Source: Edolisoma coerulescens (Eukaryota; Chordata; Aves; Passeriformes; Campephagidae). Taken from it: a DNA stretch of 64,000 nucleotides. Below are positions 35,837 to 47,822 of this stretch, in pieces. The notes beneath the pieces were generated by a model, which was given only the letters and a program-made list of their open reading frames with translations, ran no database searches and had not been told where the DNA came from. The stretch spans positions 4,941,274 to 5,005,273 of the forward strand of contig VWZW01004119.1 in assembly GCA_013397115.1 (NCBI GenBank). Reading direction: 5' to 3'. A program made the position numbers and the translations under genes. Numbering within the stretch: the stretch's first letter is position 1; each line of letters starts with the position of its first letter.

Positions 35837-38800
35837 CCTGTACATAATTTTAGAATCTACTACATTATTCTTCTTAAAACAGGTAAGGACACATGAAATC
35901 AGACATTGTGTTGTACTAAATAGGGACGTTATTTGGTAAGCATTTAATTTACATGTTTAGTAGGACAACTGGCTACTGTTTGCTTGACTGTCATGATTTA
36001 AGGAGTTGAATCTTTCTGTCTCAGGACCAGTTTCTGCAGTCACCAGATGAGTGGCACATTCTAAAAGTACATCTGAACAACAGAGAATTATCTATGTTTT
36101 ATTTTTTCATTGACTAAAGCCAAAATAATTTCTATTTTTGTGTCTTTCTTCATTGCTTTGCTTCTTTTCCCCAAAACCAGACTCTGATCTTGTAGTGGGA
36201 AAGACATTGATGGATAGCTGTGTCTATCCAGAGCAATATTCACCTTAATGAGGTTTTGTCAAGGTGAAAGGGCTCTCCCTTGCCCCACTCAGGTCATTTC
36301 GAGCTTGCTGGGTCAGGGAGGAACTTGAACTCTTAATCAAATACACACAACAGTTCCAGTACTTGAAAGATTTAGTCAGGTGGTCAAGTCCATGTCTCCC
36401 ACTCCTGTTTGTGTTCAGAGCTGGCTTCAGGCTGAAATAAGAAATCCAGTTCTAGTACGTAATCCAGAGTGACTTTGCGTTTTCCCTGCTTACCAGCCTA
36501 GTGGAACTTTGACCTTGCTTTGCTGTGATGCTCTACCGAATTTACTGGATTGCAAGGTTCAACACAATGTCACAAACAGTACGTAAGAAAAGCCAATAGA
36601 AGTGGTGAAATCAGGTTATGTTACTATGCCCAGAATATTTCATAAAGAGCTATCATTTGAATCTTAACTTCTAAATTCTATTTCTTACACTATATAGAGG
36701 CCATACTGTATCTGTGCTGAATCCAGCAAGGGGGATTACAGGCTTGCAATATCTGTTGACTGTGTGACCAGCTGCACAAGAAGCTTATAAGAAAATGTAT
36801 TACCTGTGGTGGTTTGTAATATTGTCCAGGATTTGGATTCTAGAGGAAGGCACAGGATGTCATCTTTCAAATAGTACATGTGGCCTTTACTCATTTTCTC
36901 TTTGCCTGGTGACTGTTTTGATGTCGTTCAGCCGTGTACCCGGCTGTGGTGATTGGCACAAAAAGCCTGAAGCTTGTCTTCCACCTTCACTGCAGTTCTT
37001 GTCTTCTGCTCTGAGCTCCGTGGGGCAGGGGCGAGCAGGATCTTGTTCTTGGTGAGATGCTCCTGATGTTAATTGAGGAGCATCATTGTCTGTGAGATCT
37101 GGTGACTGCTCTGAGTGTGTACACGATCTTGGGGAGCCTGAGGCACACACGTTTTTCAGTGTCTGCATAGCACATGAGGGTATTTCTCTGTGCATCTCAA
37201 ATTCAGAAGTGATGAGTGTCAGATGAGAGTCAGAAACTCACTTTCCCAATGCAGAAAACTTTACCAAGACCCTTCCAGTGCTTTATCCACCCTCTGCCTT
37301 GGGGCACAGCCACAAAGAGGTCTCTGCCAGTGGACATAGGGCGAGGTGATCATGCTGATGCCCTTTTGCTCTTGGTGCCCTCCCCTCATGGTTCCCATGC
37401 CTTTTTGCAGTGTGCCTTGCTTGCAGAACAGCATGTGGGAACCTGGGCAGCATCACATAGCACCTGACTTCAGCATTTAGAGCCCTCTGCTTGCAGGTGG
37501 ATTAAAGGGATTACTTAATGCAGTAAATCAAAAACTGCATGTGAAACAGGGCAATCTTTTTGGCTCTTGTGTGTTAGAAAGAATTGCAGGCACGCTGTAG
37601 GTTACTTAGTAGCCGCAGATATTTGAACATACATATTGTATTAGCTATTTTAAAAAATGCTGTCAGTGGTATTTTTCCAGCATCTTCCAACTGAAAGTAT
37701 TGCTTCAGGCAAGCTATTTTGATAATTAACAAGAGGGAGGAACTTTTTAAGCAAACAGAGATGTTGTTTGATGTTATTCTCAAATTTGAAAGCCATCATT
37801 TTAGCACTTTTTAATAACTTGGGGGCATTTGGAGATTACATGCATGTGTTAGTGACACACAAATGTGACACAGATTCTCTTCCCATGGTGGTAGTAAAGA
37901 GTGTAATAAGTGATCCCTAGAGGGGTATCATAGTTTTCCTTGTTGTTGTGTTTTGTTGTGGGGTTTTTTAAAACTAACAGAGCTTTGATATTTGTCTGGC
38001 CTATGGAAGGACTTGTAGGTGTACAACTTTGTATTTCACATATTTTACTTCCTTTAACATTGCATCCGAAAGCACACATTGTCTCACCTGCTGCCACACC
38101 TGCCTGTGTCCTGCCAGCAGGTACCTGTAACTTGTTGGCACCGTCTTTGTAAGTCTTACAGGACCTGTGTCATATTTCAAGTCGATGCATTAGCCACAAA
38201 ATCTCGAATGTCTCAAACTCTGTCCCTTTCCACTTTAATCATCCACTTCTTTTACGCTTCACTCAGCTGCATCGAATGATGTTCATGAATATATGATAGT
38301 AAAAAGAACAATACTGGTGGTGACTGATGATGATAAATTACTGTATTTATCCATTAGGAAGGACACTGGATGACCTACAGATCTGAGGCTGAAGCTAAAA
38401 GACCTTTTCTAATCTTTCTTAGCACTGCTGGCAACAGCCACATAACTTATTATGTGTTATTTATGTAGAGAATCTGTAAATAGTTTTGACCAATTCTAAG
38501 ATAAAATAGATAAGATAAAAGCCCTCTGGCGTTTGGAGGATATTGCCTAAGAAAATCAATTAGGGAGTATTAAACAATGTGATAATTTAAGGAAAATAAT
38601 GATTCTTTAAAAGCTTTTGGGGGCATATTTTAGACTGCCTGGGGCAATATTTGCAATTTACATTCCTTTGGGGAGGAAAGAAAAGCATTTTGTAGCTTTC
38701 CAAATAACAAACCGGGCCAATATTGAAGTTTTATTTTTGAGAATGTGGAGAGAATTCCAAATGCCAACGGGAAAACTGTGAAACTTGCTTGAAGTGCTGG

Positions 38801-41800
38801 GCAAGTGCAAGAACGTAAATCAAACACTGCCAGTGCGAGTGATCGTTCAGCCCCGCGTTTGTTCTCTCTGCTCCTGGCGGTGCAGAGACTGCTGACCTCC
38901 TTTCCCCCTTTCCCATCCTAAGGCTTCAGAGCCAGTTAAATCAAAGCATTTAAGATATATTGGGGGAGTTTTTCAGAGCAAGGGTTTGAGCATAAGTGCA
39001 CTTAATTAGGAGTGATGGTGTGCTGCAGTTTTGAGTCTTAAGGAAGAGCTGTTTAAATCAGTGGTCTAATAACAATTCTAAATAAACACATAATTTCTCT
39101 AAAAGTTGGGTGACCTGAGTCAGTGCAGTTCAAGAAGAGTCCCTTGGCCTGCAGTACGTTTCAGTTGGGAAAGCCCATGGTAGCATTTTAGTTTGGATCA
39201 AAAATGTACCAGTGAACAAGTCCTGACTGACCCTGATGAATTTTGTCTTGCACCCCAGAGCAGTTTCAGACTGCGAGCTGGATTCCCTTAGGATGAAATA
39301 AAAGAAGCTGATGTGCTCCATGAGCACCTGTGGGGTGCACCAGCTCTCAGTGGGTGTGGGGTTCCTGGGATCAGGCTGGAGCTGGTCCATGTAACCCCCA
39401 GAAACACAAAAGTTGTGCAAATCAGGTCCTTAACACGTGGCTTCCCTGTCCAGTTCTGCTGCTCTCTCTTTGCTACACAGCTTTAACAAACATAGAAGGT
39501 GATGAATACATGCATATATTTAAAAGCAGCTGGATGATTTTGGTTTGTTTTTTTCACTTAGCTTAGGCCTGATACAAATACATTGCATGACTTTGTCTTT
39601 TTCATTGCAACACTGGATCTGTTCCTTACATGTTTGTAGGTATTTGTTTGCCATTTTTCAAACATACCAGTGTCTGTTGCCTCGCCAGTCAAGACAGAAA
39701 TACACTGACATGAATGAGTGAGTTGCAGGTGGTGGAGAGGTCTCAGTTTCACGGAGATGCTTATGAGGACCACTCACAATCTGAAATAGACAGGAGGAAA
39801 CAAAATGAGTCTAAGTCTTGCTGGAGGTTTACAGATCATATGATCTTCTGTAAATGAGATTTTTTTTTCCTAGTTCTACATAGGTGGATGTATCTGAAAG
39901 AGTTGCACTAACTTGAAAGAGGATGGAGATTAGGAAATTGGAGGTTAAAAGCCCTTGTTCTGTTCTTGGCTGTTTGCAAAATTTGTGTGTGACTTAGGTG
40001 GGTCCTTGAAGGCTGCAATTTCGGAAATAACATCTGAGTTTGAGGCGTGTCGTTGTTTTGGGAATTTGAAATGTCAGAGTTGGCTGTGATGGACCTCCAG
40101 TGCACATTTGGGGAAATCTGACTGCCTTTTAAAAATGTTACTGAGCAACGCCATAGAGAGGTAGCTCACGTTGTGGTCTGTTAGTAAGACAGTGGTTTGT
40201 GGTCATCATGAGTCTGACTCACTGATATTTGTGTACTTCTGTGAGAAAACCAGTAAGATTTAGGAGTATCCTCACAATCCAGAGGAGTTTCAGGAAGCTG
40301 GTGTTACGGGTAGTTGGCAAAGGGTCTGGATTTCTGCCCTCAAGGCAGAACCTGAGATGATATGAAATATGGTGATCACAGTGGTTGTCATGTAGGGTGC
40401 AGTTGCTGCTACCAAAGTGTTGCACTTCCATGTCTGTGTTTGCTGTGCCAGTGGAGCAGCCCCACAGGTGTCTGGGGTAGCACATGTGCTGCTCCTGCTT
40501 TGTCAATACTCACCCTCAAGACCATCTGTGATGCCTAGAAGTTCCAAGTGGAAGATTTTATATTTATTTCAATGCAGATTGCTTCTGTGAATGGAGTCTC
40601 ACATTAGAAAATTTGTGTAGTCCCGAAAAAAAAAAGACTGTATTAGAAAATCAGTTTGATTTTCTTGTACTATCCGTTCTCCATCCATTATTCCAGGAAA
40701 ATGGTAAATAAAGAGAATACTTATGAATGTTGGGTATGATCCAGTAGCGCTTCCAATGATTATCTCTGAAGTAGTTAATAGTGCTAAAGGCAGCATTTTA
40801 TCTGCATAATTCCATGATTTTGGGTAGAATTAGTCTTCCCTGTTTATCTGACCCCAGCAGATATGGACTGTAAATTCCTCCTCTGTTTTTGGTGCCAGCA
40901 CAATCCTGTGTGACTCAGTTGAGCAGGAAGGACCCTTAACCACTCACCTAATTCTCAGTGATCTGTGGATGCTGAGGACCCAGCACTGAGTGTTGCTTTC
41001 ATGCCACTGTGAGTCTTTCCATCATTTCTAGGAACTTGGCACTTGCACTGGTAATAAGGAGAAGAGGAGCAGCGCACAAAAATTGTCAGTAAATTGCAAA
41101 ATACCTGAGAAAAACAGGGTGGGTTTTTTTTTCCTGTCTGTGTTGTGCTTAGTGTGCTCAAGTAGAGTATGGAGTAATGAGCCATAGTCACATTTACATG
41201 GAAACCACTTCCCCTAATGAGGGGAATGGCGTTATCTGTTTTACTGTAGTGGATTTCCATTAAAAGCAGGACTTCAGCACATCCACCATCTAAAATGTGG
41301 GCTGGGACGAGCTTGGTGGAAACAAGGTACATTAATAGGAGGGATGGGATGGATGAGATGGAAATCTCTGGCTGTGACCAGTTAAGGGAGAAAACAGACA
41401 CAGTGTAAGAAATCCCTTCCAGGTGCTGGTCTGTGTTGCAATCGAGTGCCTGATCTTGCACAAATCATGACGAGAAACAATAGGTACATAAAATGAAAAG
41501 AAAAGCAAAAAGGAAAGTGAAATAAGGAGCATATTTTTTAAGTTAGGCAATTTAACCCTTGGAATAGAAATGCTGAGGTAAGTTTTGAACTCTGTGCCTT
41601 TCGATGTCTTTAAATGAAAAATGGTTTCCAGAAAGATGCCCAAGCAAAACTTTTTGGCCCTTGGAAAAAGGCAGTATCCCAGGGAAATGTAATGGGCTGC
41701 AGTCTACAGGAGATGGAGCGATGGGGATGCCGTGGTGAATCAGTGAATTACTGGTAGTTTTACTGTTGTTGATAGTCGATACAAATGAACTCCTACGAGG

Positions 41801-42181
41801 GAAAAAAAACCACCTTTATTACAACCATCTCTCTTTTTGTCCCTTTCTGCTGCTTGACAATGATAGAAAGTTCCTTCTTTCCTTTTTATGTGCTACAGTA
41901 AATCTTTGTTGTAATAGGAAAGGAATAATACCTTATCTTATATCTGAGTTAAAGAGAACTTTTCCTGAAGAGCTGCAGACTGAAGTATGGGATTCTACTG
42001 ATTTCCATGCAGCACTTGACAAAACTTAATATATATTTACCTGGGGGTCTGAAAGCTGCAGCTGTGACTGTGGAAAGGATTTCAAAGGCTGCATTTTGGC
42101 TGGGTGTGGTCAGCATTCATCCATGACCTGGCGTTAACTCTCATGCCAGGACCTTGATCTGGCTGTCAGAACTATGCAAAC

Positions 42182-42211
42182 TTTTTTCTTTTTTTTTTTT
42201 TTTCTTTTTTT
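42182..42211 (+). repeat. T-rich tract
   Basis: The tract of nearly pure T is broken by two Cs. It is low-complexity, and I see no SINE or LINE body attached. Confidence 0.9.
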
Positions 42212-43392
42212 CTCCCTGCAAGAGCAAGAATTTTAATTATACAGCATCTCCCTTGCTGTAAATTTTTTGAAGAAAGTAGTTATTTTCTTTTTAAATTTTT
42301 TTTCCTTTCTTTTGTATTGCATGGACTATCGCAGTGAAAGCAACTTGATGTGTGTCTTCCTTGTGAATGTGCAATAGGGTGGTTTGCTTAAAGCAGGCAC
42401 AAAACCACATGAACACTTGTTTGGTGGCTTCAGCAGGTCCATGTTGGGCTGTGCAGGTGAGTGATGTCCACCCAGCTCTAGAGGAGTGACTCCATCTGCT
42501 TGGTGGATCGCTTGTTCTGTACCTCGGGGAGGTGTTTTCCTCCTGCCAAGTCTTGTTTTACATCTGGTGTATTGGGACTTGCTCTTGAGACCTGGCCAAA
42601 CCTAAAACATTGTTTTCCTGCATTGTATCTTTCTCCCTAACACTGCACATGATAGGTAGACCAAGTCTGTATTTAAAAGTATTTGTAGAAGCAATGTTTA
42701 GTCACTGAAAATGAGTTAACTGGTTCTACAAAGGCTCTTGGATTTATCTGACGGATTACTGGGAGGCTTTTGCCCTTAAGGAGTTTCTTGAGGTTCTTGG
42801 TATGGATAAAGCTGTGCTTTGAGATTAAATTATTCAGGTGTTTTTCAAAGTAATTAAGGCTTCCAGCATTTAATGTTTTATGTATGCAGGTTAAAAATGA
42901 AGGTTGATTAAATCACGACAAAGGGAAGTTTATTCACAAACGACAGACAGTAATGTCTCTTTTGTGACTGGTGGAATGCTGTTGAACCCACTTCATTACC
43001 CTGAATATTGAACCATTATATTAGTGCCATTTTTTTAAGTGATGGCATTGTTAAAAAGCAGGCAGTAGAATTTGATGCAGTACAGCCCTTGCTGTGCTAA
43101 GTAGTGCAGAATACTTCTTTTTTCTGTCAAGTATCTGATTTATAGACAATTTTTCAGCTTGTGTTTTTGAAATAGCCAGGTGAGCTATACAAAACTCAGC
43201 AAGACCAGGAGGCAGGCCAAAGTAATGATTTTCTTGTTGGAAAGTAATAGACGTGCCAGTATAGCATGTAATAACAGCAGGTTTTACAGAGTGCTGCAGA
43301 ACAGTAGGAGTGTGAAACACATACGTTACATAAATTATCTGTGCATGCATTTCTGCAGAGTTCTGGGCCACAGTAACTCATTCATACTTTTC

Positions 43393-43410
43393 TTTTTTTT
43401 TTTTTTTTTT
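43393..43410 (+). repeat. T18 homopolymer
   Basis: Eighteen consecutive Ts followed by a pyrimidine-rich stretch and TTTTTTCCAG, which resembles a 3' splice acceptor at about 43427. No coding exon is recognised downstream. Confidence 0.85.
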
Positions 43411-46400
43411 CCATTCTTTTTTCCAGTCACTGAGAGCTTCAACGCATGAACTCCTTCAACCCTTTAAAAATCTTACCCATCTTATCTCCTCTGGATTGAG
43501 TACCTTATCCTTTGATACCTATATTTGCTGTTCAGGAATCAGTGAGTGGTCTTTGAAATCTAACAGCAAATCAGACCTCAGTGTTGCAGGTTCCAGTGCT
43601 GTCTCTTGTTATCGTCTTTCCTATCAGGAAAAAGAAAACAAAGAAACACCTAAGACACAAAATTAGAGTATCTTCCATGTGCTGTGTCAGTGTGAGATAG
43701 CTCATCTGTCCAAGTATTTCTTAATTATTCTGAGTCTGCTTTTTTAAGGGCTACTTCCATGAAAACACTGAGGTTTTTTACTCTTCTGAGAGTGTTCCTT
43801 GGTCATTGTGAAGATCTGGAGGCATATTTTGAAGTGCACCAGCAGAGGTGGTGTGTTGCCTTCAGTTCAGTGCAGTAAAGCTGCAGCATTGTTTTGTGCT
43901 GAGAAAATTCAGGGTGGTTTCAGTTCCTCTGATACCTCATTATTCTGATTTATAGTTGTCCATAATGTTTGTCCATAATTTTTGGATGTTTTATATGAGC
44001 ACACAGAAAGGCACAGCTGCATTGTCCTGCATGTCTCGTGTTTCCATTCCTGTACTCATCAGCCCATATCGTGCATTGTAACAGCTCCTGCCTCTGTCTA
44101 CGAGCCCTCCAGTTTCTCTCTTTCACAGCATCCAGGAAGGTCTGGGGCTTCTCCTAATAATTTCTGTAAATAATAAAGAAACCAAAGTTGCTCAAAATTA
44201 TCTGTGCAAAGCTTAGAATAGGCAATGTAGGGTAGAAAAACCCTGATTGTTGGAGAGAGCCATTTCAAGAGTGTAAATCCTTTAAATTTCATGGACATTT
44301 GAGACAAATCCTTGAAATAAACTAGTGAGCACTATGAGATATCTGAAGGGACTCTTCATCAGTTTCCAGGTCCTGGAGAAAGCATAGGTGTAGGTGTTTC
44401 TTAATCAGCAAAGGTTTCACATTTTTGTTCCACTGAGATGGAAACTTCCAGGTGATATTAATAGATTTTTTCCACATGGGAAAAGATTCTCCTTTTGTTT
44501 TTGTCCTGCCTTGAATGAAGTTGGTTTTGTTTTTTATTTTAATCAGGATTTTTATTTTAATCCCAGCAGAGAAAGGGAATGTTCCTATGGAGATAATATT
44601 TTCATGTTATGAAGGTGTTTTCAATAGTAATCTCCTGCAAGTCGACCTTGATGAACCAGTGACACTTCAGTGCCCTTTCTGGTTTTTTTTTTCTTTTTGT
44701 TTTGTGCTCTAGTTCATTGTTTCTTTGTCTCTGTGACTCTTTTTGCTGCCAGAAAAATTCCTTTCCCGTTATCATATGAGCCCTTCATGCATTTTACAGA
44801 TTAAGTTTTTAGTAATACTAATGAAAAATACGTCTGCTTTCTGATCATGCTGCAGTCTTCTGAGACTTGGAGGCGTCTGTGCCTTACCTTGAAGTGTTTG
44901 AAAACAGCTCTCAGTTATCAAGATTTAACATCATTTGGGAAAAATCAGAAGTTAGTTGGCTTTTAAGACATTGCCCAAAGGCAACGCATTCAGCATGCAG
45001 CCTTCTCTGATGTTGGTGAAGCATGAAATTTGAGAGTCTCCAGGAGTTCACCCCAAGTATAAAACTTCTAAGTAAAAACAGGATTTGGAGGGTGCCAGGA
45101 GGTTAATCTGGGTGAGGGTGAGTTGTTTTCACCAAGAAAAGCCTGTTCCTTTATGGATCTCTGAACCAGGGCTCTTGGTACAGAGGCCCTCAGCTCTGAA
45201 TCTGTCAGAGTCGCTGAAATATCCCATGTTCTCTGGTGTGCAGGGTTGTGGGACCTTTCATTATTTCTCTTCAAAGCAGCTACTGGTTTTTTGAGGGCTC
45301 AGTTCTTCAGCTACATGGCACCAAAGACTTTGTTTCTGTGGTTTTGTACTTTAGCAGTTGCAGTTCAATTCTAAGTGTTTCGGAAAGTTTTATTTATTTA
45401 AGTTATATATATAAGTTTATTGTGACAGGGCTTCAGTCGTCATCCAAGATTGAATTGCAGTTGGAACATTGAGGGAAACAAAAGCATTTTTCTGAAATCT
45501 GAATAGATAGGATAAGTATCAAGTGGATGAAAATTAATACTGTTATCTCCATTTTCCATTTTCCTGTTTCAGTTTTTCTAAAATAGCCGTGAATTGGTGT
45601 GATTTGACAAACTTATCAGAAGTTTGCATTGGCTGTCTCTGGAATGGGGAGAGTGTCTTTCCATGCAGAGGAGAAGGGAGTAAAGAGGATTTCATTCTCT
45701 TGAAGTGATTTCATTTTAAAAAAAAAAGTACATAAACAGAATTTTTGCAAACAATCTCATCAAACTGGAAAAAGAGGCAGCAAGTTTGTGTATTAGGAAA
45801 GGAAGTAGCTGAGGGTCTCCATGTGGTTTGGCTGGAAACATTTAACTAGAACTTAAGGATTATTTTCATGGTGACCTTTCTTGCCCAAGGACTTCTGGTG
45901 AATATTAAAAGTTCTATGCATGTAAGGAATTAATTTAATTGAATACTTTTAGCATACCATATAGAGATAACTTTGATCTGCTGCAGTCGGTGTTATAATT
46001 ATTTGAATATACTGACTTGTAGAGTTCATTCTGAGTCCACTGCTGGTATCTTGAACCCCAGAATAAGTCCCTGCTGTTTGGGCCATGCCAAGTGTTGAGA
46101 TGTTGTGGTCCTACTTTGCTTTAAGGCCCCAAAACCTTGGGGGTCAGACCCTGAGCATGGGCCAGTGAAGGTGGAGGCTGCAAAAAGCCTCTGGAAACAG
46201 TAATTGGGAAATAAACCAGTTGGTATTTCTGAAAAGGATTGTGAGTGCATTCATCCCATTTCAAATCTCTGACACTGACTTTTTCTCCTCCTTTTTGGGT
46301 CCATGCCCAAAGAATCTTTCAGAAACTTGCAAAGAGTCTAATTCTGGAAGAAACATAATGGTTTATTCCCTGTTTCATTATTTTGCCAGTGACCAAGAGT

Positions 46401-47338
46401 AGCCTTTTTGTGCCTGGATTTATGATTTATGGACATGTATAAAAGCTGTTGTCTGTGCTTCTCCCATGGATTATTCATCTTTTTCTTTCAAAATACTCTC
46501 ACGTCCCTGGAAGTTATCCTAGTGCTTGCAGTCGAATCTGGAAGTTTAGAGGCATCAAATCACTTGTGATACTAAACCAAACTGTAGTTGAATGTAATGA
46601 TACCTGCTTCCCAGGAGGGTTTACATTTCAGGTAGTGAACATTTGTGATGCAGTTTGAAATGATACAATGGCAGGTGCTTTGAAAATGTTCCCCAGAACA
46701 CTAGAAGGGCTCATAAACACGTAGCTGTTACTGTTGAGAGTTACTTAAGTTTTCATCTTGCGATATGTGTTGTGTAAATTCAGTTGGAGATTTTATCGAT
46801 ATTTTCTTGGATATTAATGAAGCTACCGGTAGCCCTGCTGCTCAGAGAGCAGCTGTGTTCTAATTCACCATGCTATGGCTTTGAAGAAACCAGCCTTACA
46901 GGAGTTTCTCCATTCTTACAAGACGTGGAACTCGTGAAGCTGGATCTGGTCCATATTAACCTTTGCTTCCAAGCAGTACAGCTTAGGGCAAATAACCCTT
47001 TCCTCTAAGCAACACCCCTTGTCCTCTGCAGTGTAAACCAGTCTTGGGAGGAGTAACAGAACAGTGACTAAAAAACTTTAATCCAGCCATCCCCAATCCC
47101 TGAGCATTTAAGCTAAACCACCCAATCCCATTTTCCTTTTCAGAAATGTTACATGATAAAGTCACCAGTTGTCTGGATGTAATCTGCCTCTCGCTCCTGT
47201 GCTGCTCATCAGCATCAAGGGCTCCTGCAGTGGATTGGATTGTGATACACCCACGAAATATATATAAAGAAGATATTGCAACAGTTTGTGGTAGTTTTAT
47301 ATTATTGTAATTACAGATTTTAGACAAGGTGTTGGTGG

Positions 47339-47488
47339 TTTAAAAGCTAGGGAGAGGGGTACGGTATGGGTGGGCCACCCACTGTGCACCATGGCACAGA
47401 CCAGTGCACACAGAAAGTGTGCCAGGTCCTGTGAGCTTGGGGTTGGACCAGCACCCCGTGTTGTGATCCCACCTCTGACACCAATTAA
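47339..47488 (-). mobile_element. ERVL-like provirus leader remnant with tRNA-Leu-type primer-binding site
   Basis: On the minus strand, immediately after the LTR end and a short spacer, lies TGGTGTCAGAGGTGGGATC (47465-47483). It resembles the primer-binding site complementary to the 3' end of tRNA-Leu used by class III (ERVL) retroviruses, with one apparent difference (AAG to AGG). About 125 bases of leader follow before recognisable proviral context is lost near 47339. No gag, pol or env sequence and no second LTR is seen nearby, so the element is truncated and non-functional. The left boundary is approximate. Confidence 0.75.
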
Positions 47489-47592
47489 TGTTAAGATCTG
47501 CTGGAATAATGTTAGGATCCCACTCCTGAAATAATGTTAGGGTCCAAATTAAAGTGCAAACGAGACCATAGGCTAAAGTCACTGGTACAGAT

Positions 47593-47598
47593 TTTATT
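47593..47598 (-). terminator. LTR poly(A) signal
   Basis: AATAAA on the minus strand, about 220 bases downstream of the LTR TATA box and about 105 bases before the LTR end, is in the expected place for R/U5 cleavage. Confidence 0.65.
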
Positions 47599-47611
47599 TA
47601 ACAGCCAGGAG

Positions 47612-47709
47612 CGAGAGAGAGAGAGATTGAGGAAGAGAGAGAGATTAAGAGAGAGAGAGGGGGGTAGAAATAGTAAGAGATGGGGGAGAGAAAGAGAAAG
47701 AGAGAGAGA
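47612..47709 (-). repeat. Imperfect (CT)n microsatellite inside the LTR
   Basis: The + strand reads as GA-rich runs (GAGAGAGAG) with interruptions, so the LTR sense strand is CT-rich. It lies between the TATA box and the poly(A) signal, in the R region. The serine-leucine-rich frames over it are translation of the repeat and not a gene. Confidence 0.9.
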
Positions 47710-47813
47710 CAGATTATAGTCACCACCATGTGTCCCTGGGGTCCAGCTGGCCCTTCTTCTCCTTCTGGTCTTCTTGGTGGTGGGGGTCCCCAAGTGTTCT
47801 TCTAGAGGCACCA

Positions 47814-47822
47814 CTTTTATAG
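47814..47822 (-). promoter_or_regulatory. LTR TATA box
   Basis: CTATAAAAG on the minus strand lies in a GC-richer context within the LTR. Initiation would be expected some 25-30 bases further, near 47785-47790. Confidence 0.6.

Larger units (their letters stand above)
33271..47338. other. AT-rich non-coding stretch
   Basis: No recognised gene, RNA or transposon. The longest frame, on the minus strand at 40955-41461, begins with GTG rather than ATG and has no internal Met until about residue 44. T-rich tracts occur at 35814-35836, 42182-42211 and 43393-43410. A cluster of CCAAT-type and AP-1 motifs at 35080-35265 is listed separately. If the CpG island fires toward the + side, this would be first-intron sequence. 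Confidence 0.5.

Noticed and set aside
40955..41461. Longest gap-free minus-strand open frame (168 codons).
   Set aside because: It opens with GTG, not ATG, has no Met until about residue 44, and shows no domain or splice framing. Chance frame.
46050..46220. Possible second LTR-like stretch ending near an AATAAA.
   Set aside because: No TG..CA edges, TATA box or primer-binding site could be found, and it does not resemble the LTR at 47.5-48.2 kb.
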